This document shows, piece by piece, positions 51,605-60,088 of a DNA stretch of 64,000 bases. Source of the DNA: DASUXA01 sp036378155 (GTDB lineage Bacteria > Actinomycetota > Actinomycetes > Mycobacteriales > Micromonosporaceae). A program made the translations under genes and the position numbers. A model generated the notes under the pieces. The model had not been told where the DNA came from. It made no database searches and was given only the letters and a program-made list of their open reading frames with translations. The stretch's first letter is position 1, and each line of letters starts with the position of its first letter. The DNA lies in the NCBI GenBank assembly GCA_036378155.1, contig DASUXA010000060.1, forward strand, positions 1 through 64,000, read 5' to 3'.

Positions 51605-52972
51605 ATGGATCAGCACGCGATCACCGACGTCCCGCGCCTGCCCCGGGGTCCGCGCCTGCCGGGAACGGCGCAGGCGCTCGCCATGTTCGTCGCCCGGCGC
51701 CAGGTCCTCACGCTGCTGCGCGCGCGGTACGGACCCAGCTTCGTCCTCGACGTGCCGCCGTTCGGAAAGAGCCTCGTGATCAGCGAGCCGAAACTGGTCA
51801 GGCAGTTGTTCACCGCAGGACCGGACCTGGTCGGCACCCCGCAACCGAACCTCAGCCGGCTGCTGGGCAGCGGCTCGATCTTCGGGTTGGACGGCGAGGA
51901 GCACCGGCTGCGGCGCAAGCTGCTGACACCCCCGTTCCACGGACGCCGGATGAAGGCGTACCAGGGTCTGATCGAGGAGGAGTTCCGCCGGGAGGCGGGC
52001 ACCTGGCCACAGGGACGGGAGTTCGCCACCCTCGCCCCGTTCATGCGCATCACGCTCAACGTCATCCTGCGGGCGGTGTTCGGCGCCGAGGGTTCGGAGC
52101 TGCACGAGCTGCGCGTGGTCCTGCCCAAATGGGTGGAGTACGGCTCGAAGCTCGCCGTCCTGCCGGTCGGCGAGAAGGGCATCGGGCCGTGGAATCCGTG
52201 GCGACGGTTCCACGAGTACCGGCGCCGGTACGACGAGATTGTCCAGACCCTGATCGACCGGGCACGCGACGATCCGGATCTCGGCGAGCGCGACGACATC
52301 CTGTCCATGCTGCTGCAGAGCCGGTACGAGGACGGCTCGCCGATGTCCGAGCAGCACGTCAAGGACGAACTGCTGACTTTGCTGGTGGCGGGGCACGAGA
52401 CGACGGCGACCACGCTCGCCTGGGCGGTGGAGCGGCTGCGCCGGCATCCGACCCTGCTGCGCCGGCTGGTCGACGAGGGCGACCGGGGCGGGTCCGAACT
52501 GCTCCAGGCGACGATCATGGAAATCCAGCGGACCCGCCCGGTGATCATCAATACCGCTCGCAAGGTCCGGGGCGACGGACTGCGGCTCGGCGAGTGGACC
52601 GTCCCGCGGGGCTGGTCCGTGCTCGTCGGAATCCACCTGGTACAGAGCGACGCCACGGTGTTCCCCGACCCGGAACGGTTCGACCCGGAACGGTTCGTCG
52701 CAGCCGCTCCCGACTCGTACGCCTGGATTCCGTTCGGCGGCGGTACCCGCCGCTGCGTGGGAGCCGCCTTCGCGAACTTCGAGATGACCGTGGTGCTGCG
52801 CACCCTGCTGCGGGACTTCGACCTGCTGCCGACGTCCGCGCCGGACGAGCGGTGGCACTCCCGTGGCGTGGCGTACGCGCCGGCCAAGGGCGGTCGGGCG
52901 GTTGTGTATCGTCGCCGCCCGCCCCTCGACGTCCAGACCTCCGGGAGCGCCCATGCCGCGACACCGTCCTGA
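51605..52972 (+). CDS. cytochrome P450 (TetR-controlled operon)
   Basis: A 455-aa P450 of the CYP4/CYP138-like broad type found in actinobacteria: I-helix LLVAGHETTATTLAWA, ExxR in EIQRTRP, PERF motif PDPERFDPERF, heme-binding FGGGTRRCVGAAF with Cys384. The RBS AGGAGGAGG precedes the ATG. First gene of an operon with SDR and flavin monooxygenase; the set suggests oxidation of a lipophilic or steroid-like compound. The end overlaps the SDR gene by 20 bp. Confidence 0.93.
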   Translation: MDQHAITDVPRLPRGPRLPGTAQALAMFVARRQVLTLLRARYGPSFVLDVPPFGKSLVISEPKLVRQLFTAGPDLVGTPQPNLSRLLGSGSIFGLDGEEHRLRRKLLTPPFHGRRMKAYQGLIEEEFRREAGTWPQGREFATLAPFMRITLNVILRAVFGAEGSELHELRVVLPKWVEYGSKLAVLPVGEKGIGPWNPWRRFHEYRRRYDEIVQTLIDRARDDPDLGERDDILSMLLQSRYEDGSPMSEQHVKDELLTLLVAGHETTATTLAWAVERLRRHPTLLRRLVDEGDRGGSELLQATIMEIQRTRPVIINTARKVRGDGLRLGEWTVPRGWSVLVGIHLVQSDATVFPDPERFDPERFVAAAPDSYAWIPFGGGTRRCVGAAFANFEMTVVLRTLLRDFDLLPTSAPDERWHSRGVAYAPAKGGRAVVYRRRPPLDVQTSGSAHAATPS

Positions 52973-53804
52973 ACCGCTCGCCGGGCATACCGCCGTGATC
53001 ACCGGCGCCGCCTCCGGGATCGGTCGCGCGCTGGCGCTGCGGCTGTCCGCGGCGGGTTGCCCGGTCGCCATCGCCGACATCGACGATCGTGGGTTGAAGG
53101 AAACCGCGGCGACGCTGCGCGGTCCCGTGCTCAGCCAACCACTCGACGTTCGGGACGCCGCCGCCGTCACCGCGTTCGCCGATCAGGTGCGGTCGTGGGC
53201 GCCGCAGCCGCTGGGCGCGGTGTTCAACAACGCGGGCGTCGCCGTCAACACCAGCGTGCTGGACGCGGTCGTGGAGGACGACGAGTGGCTGCACGCCATC
53301 AACTTCCACGGCGTGGTCAACGGCGTACGCGCGTTCCTGCCGATCCTGGTCGCCCAGGATCACGGCGCGATCGTCAACACGTCCAGCGTCTTCGGGCTGG
53401 TCGGCATGCCGTACCAGAGCGCGTACTGCGCGGCGAAGTTCGCGGTGCGCGGCTTCACCGACGCCCTACGCCAGGAGTTGCGGGGCACCGGGGTACGGGC
53501 GATCACCGTGCACCCGGGCGGCGTGAAGACGAACATCGCGCGCAACGGGCGGTTCCGGAAGGACCCGGAGGGGCGCGGGCGCACCCACGAGCAGATGGCG
53601 CGTGAGTTCGAAGCGGTCGCCCTGACCACACCCGAACGCGCCGCCGAGATCATCCACAGGGGTGTGGACCGGGGAAAGGCGCGCATCCTCGTCGGCCCCG
53701 ACGCGTACGTGTTCGACGCGCTCGCCCGGATCGCGCCGACCCGCTACTACGACGTGATGGCCCGGTTGCGCCCGATCCTCGCGCGACGCGCCACGAGCCG
53801 ATGA
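52953..53804 (+). CDS. short-chain dehydrogenase/reductase
   Basis: A 283-aa classical SDR: TGAASGIGRALA cofactor loop, NNAGVAV, Ser in NTSSVFG, and YxxxK as YCAAK. ATG 52953 has GGGAG upstream and overlaps the P450 gene. It would oxidise or reduce a hydroxyl made by the P450. A short direct repeat (GATGACGCGCCGCG) follows the stop. Confidence 0.92.
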   Translation: MPRHRPEPLAGHTAVITGAASGIGRALALRLSAAGCPVAIADIDDRGLKETAATLRGPVLSQPLDVRDAAAVTAFADQVRSWAPQPLGAVFNNAGVAVNTSVLDAVVEDDEWLHAINFHGVVNGVRAFLPILVAQDHGAIVNTSSVFGLVGMPYQSAYCAAKFAVRGFTDALRQELRGTGVRAITVHPGGVKTNIARNGRFRKDPEGRGRTHEQMAREFEAVALTTPERAAEIIHRGVDRGKARILVGPDAYVFDALARIAPTRYYDVMARLRPILARRATSR

Positions 53805-53858
53805 CGCGCCGCGCGAGCCGATGACGCGCCGCGCCGAGAGCCGATGAAGGGAGACCAT

Positions 53859-55322
53859 GTGCCCGTGGAGCACACCGACGTGCTGATCGTCGGCGCCGGG
53901 CTGTCCGGTGTGGGTGCCGCCTGCCACCTGCGACGCGAGTGTCCGGACCGTTCCGTGGTGATCCTCGAGGCGCGCGCGTCGATCGGCGGGACCTGGGACC
54001 TGTTCCGGTACCCCGGCGTGCGGTCCGACTCCGACATGCACACCCTCGGGTACTCGTTCCGCCCGTGGAGCGACCCGAAGGCGATCGCGGACGGACCGGC
54101 GATCCTGTCGTACGTGCGGGACACCGCGCGCGAGTACGGGCTGCTGGACCGGATCCGGCTGCGGCAGCGTGTGGTGAGCGCGGCATGGGACAGCGGTACG
54201 ACCCGCTGGACGGTCACCGTCGAGCGGGGCGACGACCCCCAGCCGTACACCATGACGTGCGACTTCCTCTACATCTGCTCCGGCTACTACCGCTACGACG
54301 AGGGGTACACCCCGGACTTCCCGGGCATCGACCGGTTCGCCGGTACCGTCGTGCACCCCCAGCACTGGCCCGACGACCTCGACTACACCGGCAAGCGTGT
54401 CGTGGTCGTCGGCAGCGGGGCGACCGCGGTCACGCTGGTACCGGCGATGGCGGAGCAAGCCGCCCACGTCACGATGCTGCAGCGGTCGCCCACCTACATC
54501 TTCTCCCGCCCCAACCGCGACCCGATCGCCGAGCGGCTGCGCCGCCTGCTGCCGGAGTCCACCGCGCTGACCGCCGTACGGTGGAAGAACGCGCTGCTGG
54601 GGTTGGCGTTCTACCAACTGAGCCGGCGGCGCCCCAACCTGGTCAAGGCGATGCTGCGCAAGGCGGCGGTGCGGCAGTTGCCGCCCGGGTACGACGTGGA
54701 CACCCATTTCGCCCCGACGTACCAGCCGTGGGACCAGCGGATGTGCCTGATTCCGGACGGCGACCTGTTCCGCGCCATCTCCGACGGCAGGGCGTCGGTG
54801 GTCACCGACCACATCGAGTCGTTCACCGAGAAGGGCATCCGGCTGGTGTCCGGTCGGGAACTCGACGCCGACGTCGTGGTCACCGCCACCGGGCTGAACC
54901 TGCTCGCGCTCGGCGGCATCGCGCTGACCGTGGACGGTCGCCGGGTCGACCTGGGCTCCACCATCGCGTACAAGGGCATGATGTTCTGCGGAGTGCCGAA
55001 CCTCGCCTGGACGATCGGGTACACCAACGCCTCGTGGACGCTGAAGGCGGACCTTGTCGCCCAGTACGTGTGCCGCGTGCTGCGGCACATGGCGCGGCAC
55101 GGGTACACGACCGTGACCCCGCTGCCGCCCGCCGGGGACGAGGTCCACCCGATCATCGACCTGCGGTCCGGGTACGTCCTGCGCAGCCTGTCCGAGCTGC
55201 CCAAGCAGGGCGCGACGACGCCGTGGCGGCTGCACCAGAACTACGTCAAGGACGTACGGCTGCTGCGCCGCGGCCCGATCGACGACGCGGTGCGGTTCAC
55301 CGGGCGGGGACCGGACGGGTGA
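53859..55322 (+). CDS. Baeyer-Villiger-type flavin monooxygenase (EthA-like)
   Basis: A 487-aa FAD/NADPH enzyme: FAD site VLIVGAGLSGVGAA, the BVMO fingerprint FAGTVVHPQHWP (FxGxxxHxxxWP) and the NADPH site VVVVGSGATAVTL. GTG 53859 is preferred since AAGGGAG lies 5 nt upstream; ATG 53844 would put that RBS inside the gene. It can turn ketones to esters, or oxidise S or N. P450, SDR and BVMO in series make a logical path alkane/alcohol to ketone to ester. Confidence 0.92.
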   Translation: MPVEHTDVLIVGAGLSGVGAACHLRRECPDRSVVILEARASIGGTWDLFRYPGVRSDSDMHTLGYSFRPWSDPKAIADGPAILSYVRDTAREYGLLDRIRLRQRVVSAAWDSGTTRWTVTVERGDDPQPYTMTCDFLYICSGYYRYDEGYTPDFPGIDRFAGTVVHPQHWPDDLDYTGKRVVVVGSGATAVTLVPAMAEQAAHVTMLQRSPTYIFSRPNRDPIAERLRRLLPESTALTAVRWKNALLGLAFYQLSRRRPNLVKAMLRKAAVRQLPPGYDVDTHFAPTYQPWDQRMCLIPDGDLFRAISDGRASVVTDHIESFTEKGIRLVSGRELDADVVVTATGLNLLALGGIALTVDGRRVDLGSTIAYKGMMFCGVPNLAWTIGYTNASWTLKADLVAQYVCRVLRHMARHGYTTVTPLPPAGDEVHPIIDLRSGYVLRSLSELPKQGATTPWRLHQNYVKDVRLLRRGPIDDAVRFTGRGPDG

Positions 55323-55329
55323 CCGGCGG

Positions 55330-56277
55330 ATGAACGGACGTCGGTACCGTCGACGGACCAGCGACATCGCTGTGTCGCCGCCACGCCGGACGCCGGTCAC
55401 CGAGGCGGGCACCGATACCGAACGCTTCCGCGACCGGCTGCTCAAGGGCCTGCAACGCGCCATCGAGGAGCGCGGGTACCGGGACACCACGATCGCCGAC
55501 ATCGTCCGCCATGCCCGCGCGTCCCGTCGCACCTTCTACCGGGTGTTCGCGACCAAGGACGACTGTCTGCTCGCCCTGATGGAGGCGGCGAACGTGACGC
55601 TGATCCAGCGCATCACGGACGCCGTCGACCCGGTCGCGCCGTGGCCGGTCCAGGCGCGGCAGGCGGTGAGCGCCTACATCAACCATGTCGCGTCCAGCCC
55701 CGCGTTGTCGCTGTGCTGGATCCGGGAACTGCCGTCGCTGGGACCCGTCGCCGAGCGGGTGAAGCGGAACTCGATGAACGCGCTCGCCGACCTGGTCCAG
55801 CGGTTGACGGACAACGAACCGTTCCGCCGTGACGGCAGGCAGCCGGTCTCCCGCGAGCTGGCTCTGGTCATCCTGGGCGGGTTGCGGGAACTCACCGCGA
55901 CCGTGCTCGAGGCGGGCGGCGACGTACGCGACGTACTGGAGGTCGCGGTCGCGGCGACCGTGGCGGTGCTCGGCGCCTCCCCGCCCATCGAGGACGCCGA
56001 GGCGGACACGAACCGCCGGCCCGTGCTCACCGACGCGCAGTGGGCACGGGTCGCTCCGCTGCTACCGCCCGCCAAGGGCGGGCTGGGCCGCCCACCGGCG
56101 CCGCACCGACAGGTGGTCGAGGCGATCGTCTACCGCGACCGTACCGGGATCGCGTGGCGGGACCTGCCCGCCGAGTTCGGCCCGTGGCAGACCGCGTGGA
56201 AGCGTCACCGTCGCTGGTCCGACGACGGTACCTGGGACCGGGTGCTGACCGAGCTGGCCGCGCCCGCCGACGAATGA
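55330..56277 (+). CDS. TetR regulator fused to IS5-type transposase N-terminal domain
   Basis: A 315-aa chimera. Residues about 28-220 are a normal TetR protein (HTH: RGYRDTTIADIVRHARASRRTFYRVFATKDD). After a short linker, residues about 232-310 are a DUF4096-type segment: LTDAQWARVAPLLPP, GRPPAPHRQVVEAIVYRDRTGIAWRDLP, FGPWQTAWKRHRRW. That segment is the N-terminal domain of IS5/IS4-group transposases. The DDE catalytic part is absent and the frame is open through the junction. It lies 7 bp after the BVMO gene and probably represses its own operon at 51557-51582. Confidence 0.88.
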   Translation: MNGRRYRRRTSDIAVSPPRRTPVTEAGTDTERFRDRLLKGLQRAIEERGYRDTTIADIVRHARASRRTFYRVFATKDDCLLALMEAANVTLIQRITDAVDPVAPWPVQARQAVSAYINHVASSPALSLCWIRELPSLGPVAERVKRNSMNALADLVQRLTDNEPFRRDGRQPVSRELALVILGGLRELTATVLEAGGDVRDVLEVAVAATVAVLGASPPIEDAEADTNRRPVLTDAQWARVAPLLPPAKGGLGRPPAPHRQVVEAIVYRDRTGIAWRDLPAEFGPWQTAWKRHRRWSDDGTWDRVLTELAAPADE

Positions 56278-56282
56278 CGTGG

Positions 56283-56318
56283 TTCGTCGCCCATTCGACG
56301 TGTCGAATGGGCGACGAA
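56283..56318. terminator. bidirectional hairpin terminator
   Basis: A perfect 17-bp stem (TTCGTCGCCCATTCGAC and complement) with a 2-nt centre, between the TetR chimera and the convergent halogenase gene. Confidence 0.8.
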
Positions 56319-56334
56319 GCCGCGGGCGGGCGGA

Positions 56335-58161
56335 TCAGTCGTGGGCGAGCTGGACCGCCGCGACGTCCGCGTCGCGGGCGGCTTCCCGTTGGACGACGAC
56401 CAGACCGGCACGGATCAGCCGCTTGAGCGCCCGACCCTGCAGCACCGTCAACGTCGGGGCGAGTTCGGACCAGCGCACCGGACCGTCGTCCAGCGCTTCC
56501 CACAGCTCCTTGCCGCCGTCGCGGCCCAGGCACCGCACCTCGACCTCCGGGTCGGCAGCCGAGTAGATGCGGTAGCAGGGGACGGTGTCGGCCAGCGGCG
56601 CGGGAGCGCGGTCCGCGTTGCCGATCAGGTCGCGCCAATAGTCGGCTATTCCGTCGCGTACCTGCTGCGGAATGTCGAACGGCGGCGACATGCCCTTGAA
56701 GCCGGGGATGTCCACACCCGAACTGGGTCGGATCCGGGCGTCCGGCGACAGCGCCACCACCGCCTCGGCGTCGAGCTCCACGGCGTCGGCGGCGGTGAAC
56801 GCCTTCAGGTACGGTCCGTCGACCGACAGGTCGCGGGGGTCGCGGCTGTTCTTCGTCATGATGTTGACGAGGTCCGGGATCAGCGCGGTGTTCAGCAGCG
56901 CCTGGAACGTACCCTCGGTCGCGTTGTCGAGCTGGAAGCGGGCGCGGGTGCTCCAGTACGGGCTGCCCGGGTGGGCACGGGAGATCTCGTGGTACCACTG
57001 GTCGATGCTGAGCGCCCACGTCTCCGCCATCGCCCGCCATTCGACGTCGTAGTCGCGCCACAGGTCCTTCTTGGTCTGCTCGTCGACGCCGGCGTCGAAG
57101 GTCTTGCGCAGCACCAGCGCCGCCGCCCACGCCTGGGTCACCGCGAACGACATCCCGGACGAGAACAGCGGATCGACGAAGTACGACGCGTCGCCCACCG
57201 CCAGCCAGCGCTCCGCCAGCGAGCCGAAGCACTCGCTCACCCGCGAATAGTTCGTGGCGGTGTACATCTCCGGGCGTACCTGCTCGGCGTCGGCGACCAG
57301 GTCCCGCAGGAGCGGGATGGACCCGATGGTCGCGCGGAAGACCTCCGGGTCGCGGAGGTCGACCCGGGCGAGCGACTCGGGGTTTGTGACGATGCCGATG
57401 GACCACACGGTTTCCCGGACCCCGTCGATCACCCGCGGGATCGGGATGTACCACACCCAGCCGTGTTCGAAGGCGACCGCGTAGATGGGCGAGTGGTCCC
57501 CGTCGCGGAACACGTTCCAGTCGCCGGGGGCGCGTTGCGCCGGGACGCAGTTGCGGAAGTGCGACCAGATGGCGATGTTGCGGTACTCCGACAGCCACTG
57601 CTTGCGGCTGCGCGATCCCCGCGCGGTCACCTGGTTCTCCCGGCCCGACGCGTCGACGAAGTACCCGGCTCGGACCTCGGTACCGTCGTCCAGCACGACG
57701 GTCGAGCCGTCGGCGCCGGGGATGTGCCTGACGACCCGCGTGCCCTGGAACACCTGCGCGCCGCAGGACTGCGCGTGATCGAGCAGCACGGTGTCGAACT
57801 CGGCGCGGTTGACGTGGACCGACCAGCGCGGCACCCCGTCCGCGAGGTAGTCGGCGTGTTCGAAGAAGCCGACGAACGGATGGTCCTGGTCGGTGCCCCA
57901 CTGGAAGATTCCACCGAACTTCTGGATCCAGCATTCGCTGGCGAGGACCTTCTCCAGGGCGCCGCTCGCCTGCAGCACCGGTATCAGCGGGTGCGCACCT
58001 GACTCGCCGATGTGCTCACGCGGAAACTGTTCCTTCTCGAAGATGGCGACCCGCAGATCGGTGTCGCGACACAGCATCGCCGCCAGCGTCGCGCCGGCAG
58101 GGCCTCCGCCCATGATGACGACGTCGTATTCGGGGGCGATTGCGGTGGCAGGTGTGACCAT
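56335..58161 (-). CDS. flavin-dependent halogenase
   Basis: A 608-aa enzyme of the tryptophan-halogenase-like family. FAD site VVIMGGGPAGATLA (14-27); Lys81 in IQKFGG at the place of the HOCl-guiding Lys of PrnA; GWVWYIP (234-240) matching the family WxWxIP motif. The C-terminal 100-120 residues are an extra domain also found in halogenases acting on larger or carrier-bound substrates. ATG 58161 has GAGAGG 7 nt upstream. It needs FADH2 from a reductase not seen here. Last gene of the isonitrile operon, so chlorination or bromination of the aromatic isonitrile is expected. Confidence 0.88.
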   Translation of the reverse strand: MVTPATAIAPEYDVVIMGGGPAGATLAAMLCRDTDLRVAIFEKEQFPREHIGESGAHPLIPVLQASGALEKVLASECWIQKFGGIFQWGTDQDHPFVGFFEHADYLADGVPRWSVHVNRAEFDTVLLDHAQSCGAQVFQGTRVVRHIPGADGSTVVLDDGTEVRAGYFVDASGRENQVTARGSRSRKQWLSEYRNIAIWSHFRNCVPAQRAPGDWNVFRDGDHSPIYAVAFEHGWVWYIPIPRVIDGVRETVWSIGIVTNPESLARVDLRDPEVFRATIGSIPLLRDLVADAEQVRPEMYTATNYSRVSECFGSLAERWLAVGDASYFVDPLFSSGMSFAVTQAWAAALVLRKTFDAGVDEQTKKDLWRDYDVEWRAMAETWALSIDQWYHEISRAHPGSPYWSTRARFQLDNATEGTFQALLNTALIPDLVNIMTKNSRDPRDLSVDGPYLKAFTAADAVELDAEAVVALSPDARIRPSSGVDIPGFKGMSPPFDIPQQVRDGIADYWRDLIGNADRAPAPLADTVPCYRIYSAADPEVEVRCLGRDGGKELWEALDDGPVRWSELAPTLTVLQGRALKRLIRAGLVVVQREAARDADVAAVQLAHD

Positions 58162-58188
58162 GACATTGCCTCTCAAACGACGGTTCGC

Positions 58189-58995
58189 TCAGATGATCTG
58201 GATACGTTGCACGTGCCGTTCCGCCGATCCGGTGAAGGCGTTGCGCCCGTGCAGGAGGGCGTGGTTCTCGGCGACGACGATGTCGCCGGTTCGCCATGGG
58301 TGCGCGTAGCAGTAGCGCGGGTCGTGCAGCCGTTCGCGCAGGTCGTCCATCACCCGGGTGGCGTCGTCGGGGGAGATCCCGTCCACGCTGAGGAACAGCG
58401 GATTGAGGTATTGCGCGGGATCGAGCGGCTCGGCGTACCGGATCGTCGTCTCCCCCGTCGTCGGATGGGGAACGAGCAGCGGCCACTTCGTCAACCCGCC
58501 GTAGTGGGCGAGTTTTTCGGTGCGGTACGTGACGGTCGTCCGCGCCCACAATTCCCGCAACTCCGGCGGCGCCTCGCGGTAGACCTTGGTCGTATCGCAG
58601 AACACGGTTTCGCCGCCGGCACCCGGTGCGCAGCCCCGCACGCATTGGAACAGGAAGAATCGGGGCACGTACTCGGCGAACGCGCCGTCCCAGTGGAACG
58701 GAACGTCGCCCTTGTCGAACAGGTAGTTCTGCGGGTCGTCGCGGACGATCAGGTCGAGCACGCTGCCGAAGTCCCACTGCAGGATCTTTCCCGCGGCTCG
58801 GCAGTACCGCTCCAGGTCCGCGGGGTCGAGCAGCCCGAATCCGCGCAGGACAGTGACCTTCGCGTCGAGCGTGGTCGCCAACAGATCGTCGATGGGCACA
58901 TCGGCGAGGGTCTGCGTCGCGGAGGCGGAGGTGATCAGCGTGCCGAACGGGTGGAGACCGGTGCCGCCCAGGACGGCGAGCGCCGAACTGCTCAT
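58189..58995 (-). CDS. isnB: Fe(II)/2-oxoglutarate oxygenase, PvcB/IsnB type
   Basis: A 268-aa TauD-family dioxygenase: iron ligands H101 and D103 (FHWDG) and H249 (LLHGR), with Arg at about 260 for 2-oxoglutarate. In PvcB/IsnB systems this enzyme converts the amino-acid isonitrile into a vinyl isonitrile by oxidative decarboxylation, or desaturates it. The ATG has GGAAGGAAG upstream and overlaps the isonitrile synthase stop by four bases (ATGA); that tight pairing supports the assignment. Confidence 0.88.
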   Translation of the reverse strand: MSSSALAVLGGTGLHPFGTLITSASATQTLADVPIDDLLATTLDAKVTVLRGFGLLDPADLERYCRAAGKILQWDFGSVLDLIVRDDPQNYLFDKGDVPFHWDGAFAEYVPRFFLFQCVRGCAPGAGGETVFCDTTKVYREAPPELRELWARTTVTYRTEKLAHYGGLTKWPLLVPHPTTGETTIRYAEPLDPAQYLNPLFLSVDGISPDDATRVMDDLRERLHDPRYCYAHPWRTGDIVVAENHALLHGRNAFTGSAERHVQRIQII

Positions 58996-60056
58996 CGTGT
59001 TCTTCCTTCCGGTTGCCGGGATGTGAACTCCGACGGTTCGACGAGGACGAAATGGCTGGGGCGCGAGTTGCGCCAGACCAGGCGGGCGCCGCGTTCCTCT
59101 GCCTGTGCGCGTTTGACCAGCGTGTGCCTGGTGCCGTCGTCGAGCACGACACCGTGCCAGGGAGTCAGCCAGTTGTCCTGGGTACGCAGCAGGTGGAAGC
59201 CCAGCTTGTCGCTGTGGTGCGCCTGCGGATGAATGGACAGTCGTACCGCGTCGGGAAAGGTGCCGGCTATCAGCCGGCTCCACGCCTGGCTGCGCCGTAC
59301 CACTTCGTAGGCGGTCGCCTTCGAACGGTTCCGGCGCTGGGTCGGGCTGAGGTCCGGCATCAGGACCGCGTTGTCCTCGACCATGAAGCGGTGGACGCCG
59401 TTGAACATCCGGCGCACCGCGGCGTCGGTCTTGACTTTCCGGCGAAGCGTCTCGGTGCTGTCCGCGAACTCGTCGACGAGGTGCCGGCGACGCGCGTCCC
59501 AGGTCATCCTCGGCATCGCGTCGCGCAGCCCGTACACGTCGAGCGAGCCGCCGGCGGTGAACCGGATGACCTTTCGCAGCGCCGCGCCGTACTCGTCGAC
59601 GTGGGTGTCGGGGATTTCCAGCACGTCGCCGAACACATGCCCGTCGGAGCAGATGGTGACGACGGCACCCGGCGCGTACACCGCCGACACCCGCTCGCAG
59701 AAGCCCTGCAGCGACTCGATCGCCAACGCCTCCGCCATGTCCGGCAGCCGTCCGAGCGTCTTGCGGCGGTTGCGGGACTTCGCGGGAAACGCCGGGATGA
59801 TGAAGTGGACTGGTTTGTCCGCCTCGATGAACCGCACCACCTTCTTCAGGTGCGGCGCGAAGCAGTCCGGGCACGGCGCGACCTCGCACGGCGCATCCGG
59901 ATCGGTGCTGCGGCGGCGTGCGAACACCAGGCGTAGCACCTCGGTCGCGACCGCCTCGGCGCGCGTCGCGCGTCGCGACCGCGCCAACCGGGGTTGAACA
60001 GGACGACGTGTCTGCGAACCTTCACCAATCGATGTGCTTACCACTTCCGCACTCAT
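58992..60056 (-). CDS. isnA: isonitrile synthase, PvcA/IsnA (DIT1) family
   Basis: A 354-aa enzyme that makes an isonitrile from the alpha-amino group of Tyr or Trp, with the carbon from ribulose-5-phosphate in known members. Family blocks: IIPAFPAKSRNRRKTLGRLPDMAEALA, ICSDGHVFGDVLEIPD, VRLSIHPQAHHSDKLG, LTPWHGVVLD. ATG 60056 follows GAAGG at good spacing. Whether Tyr or Trp is used cannot be told. Confidence 0.93.
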   Translation of the reverse strand: MSAEVVSTSIGEGSQTRRPVQPRLARSRRATRAEAVATEVLRLVFARRRSTDPDAPCEVAPCPDCFAPHLKKVVRFIEADKPVHFIIPAFPAKSRNRRKTLGRLPDMAEALAIESLQGFCERVSAVYAPGAVVTICSDGHVFGDVLEIPDTHVDEYGAALRKVIRFTAGGSLDVYGLRDAMPRMTWDARRRHLVDEFADSTETLRRKVKTDAAVRRMFNGVHRFMVEDNAVLMPDLSPTQRRNRSKATAYEVVRRSQAWSRLIAGTFPDAVRLSIHPQAHHSDKLGFHLLRTQDNWLTPWHGVVLDDGTRHTLVKRAQAEERGARLVWRNSRPSHFVLVEPSEFTSRQPEGRTR

Positions 60057-60088
60057 GACCATCCTTCGACAGATGTGCGGCGTCGCGT

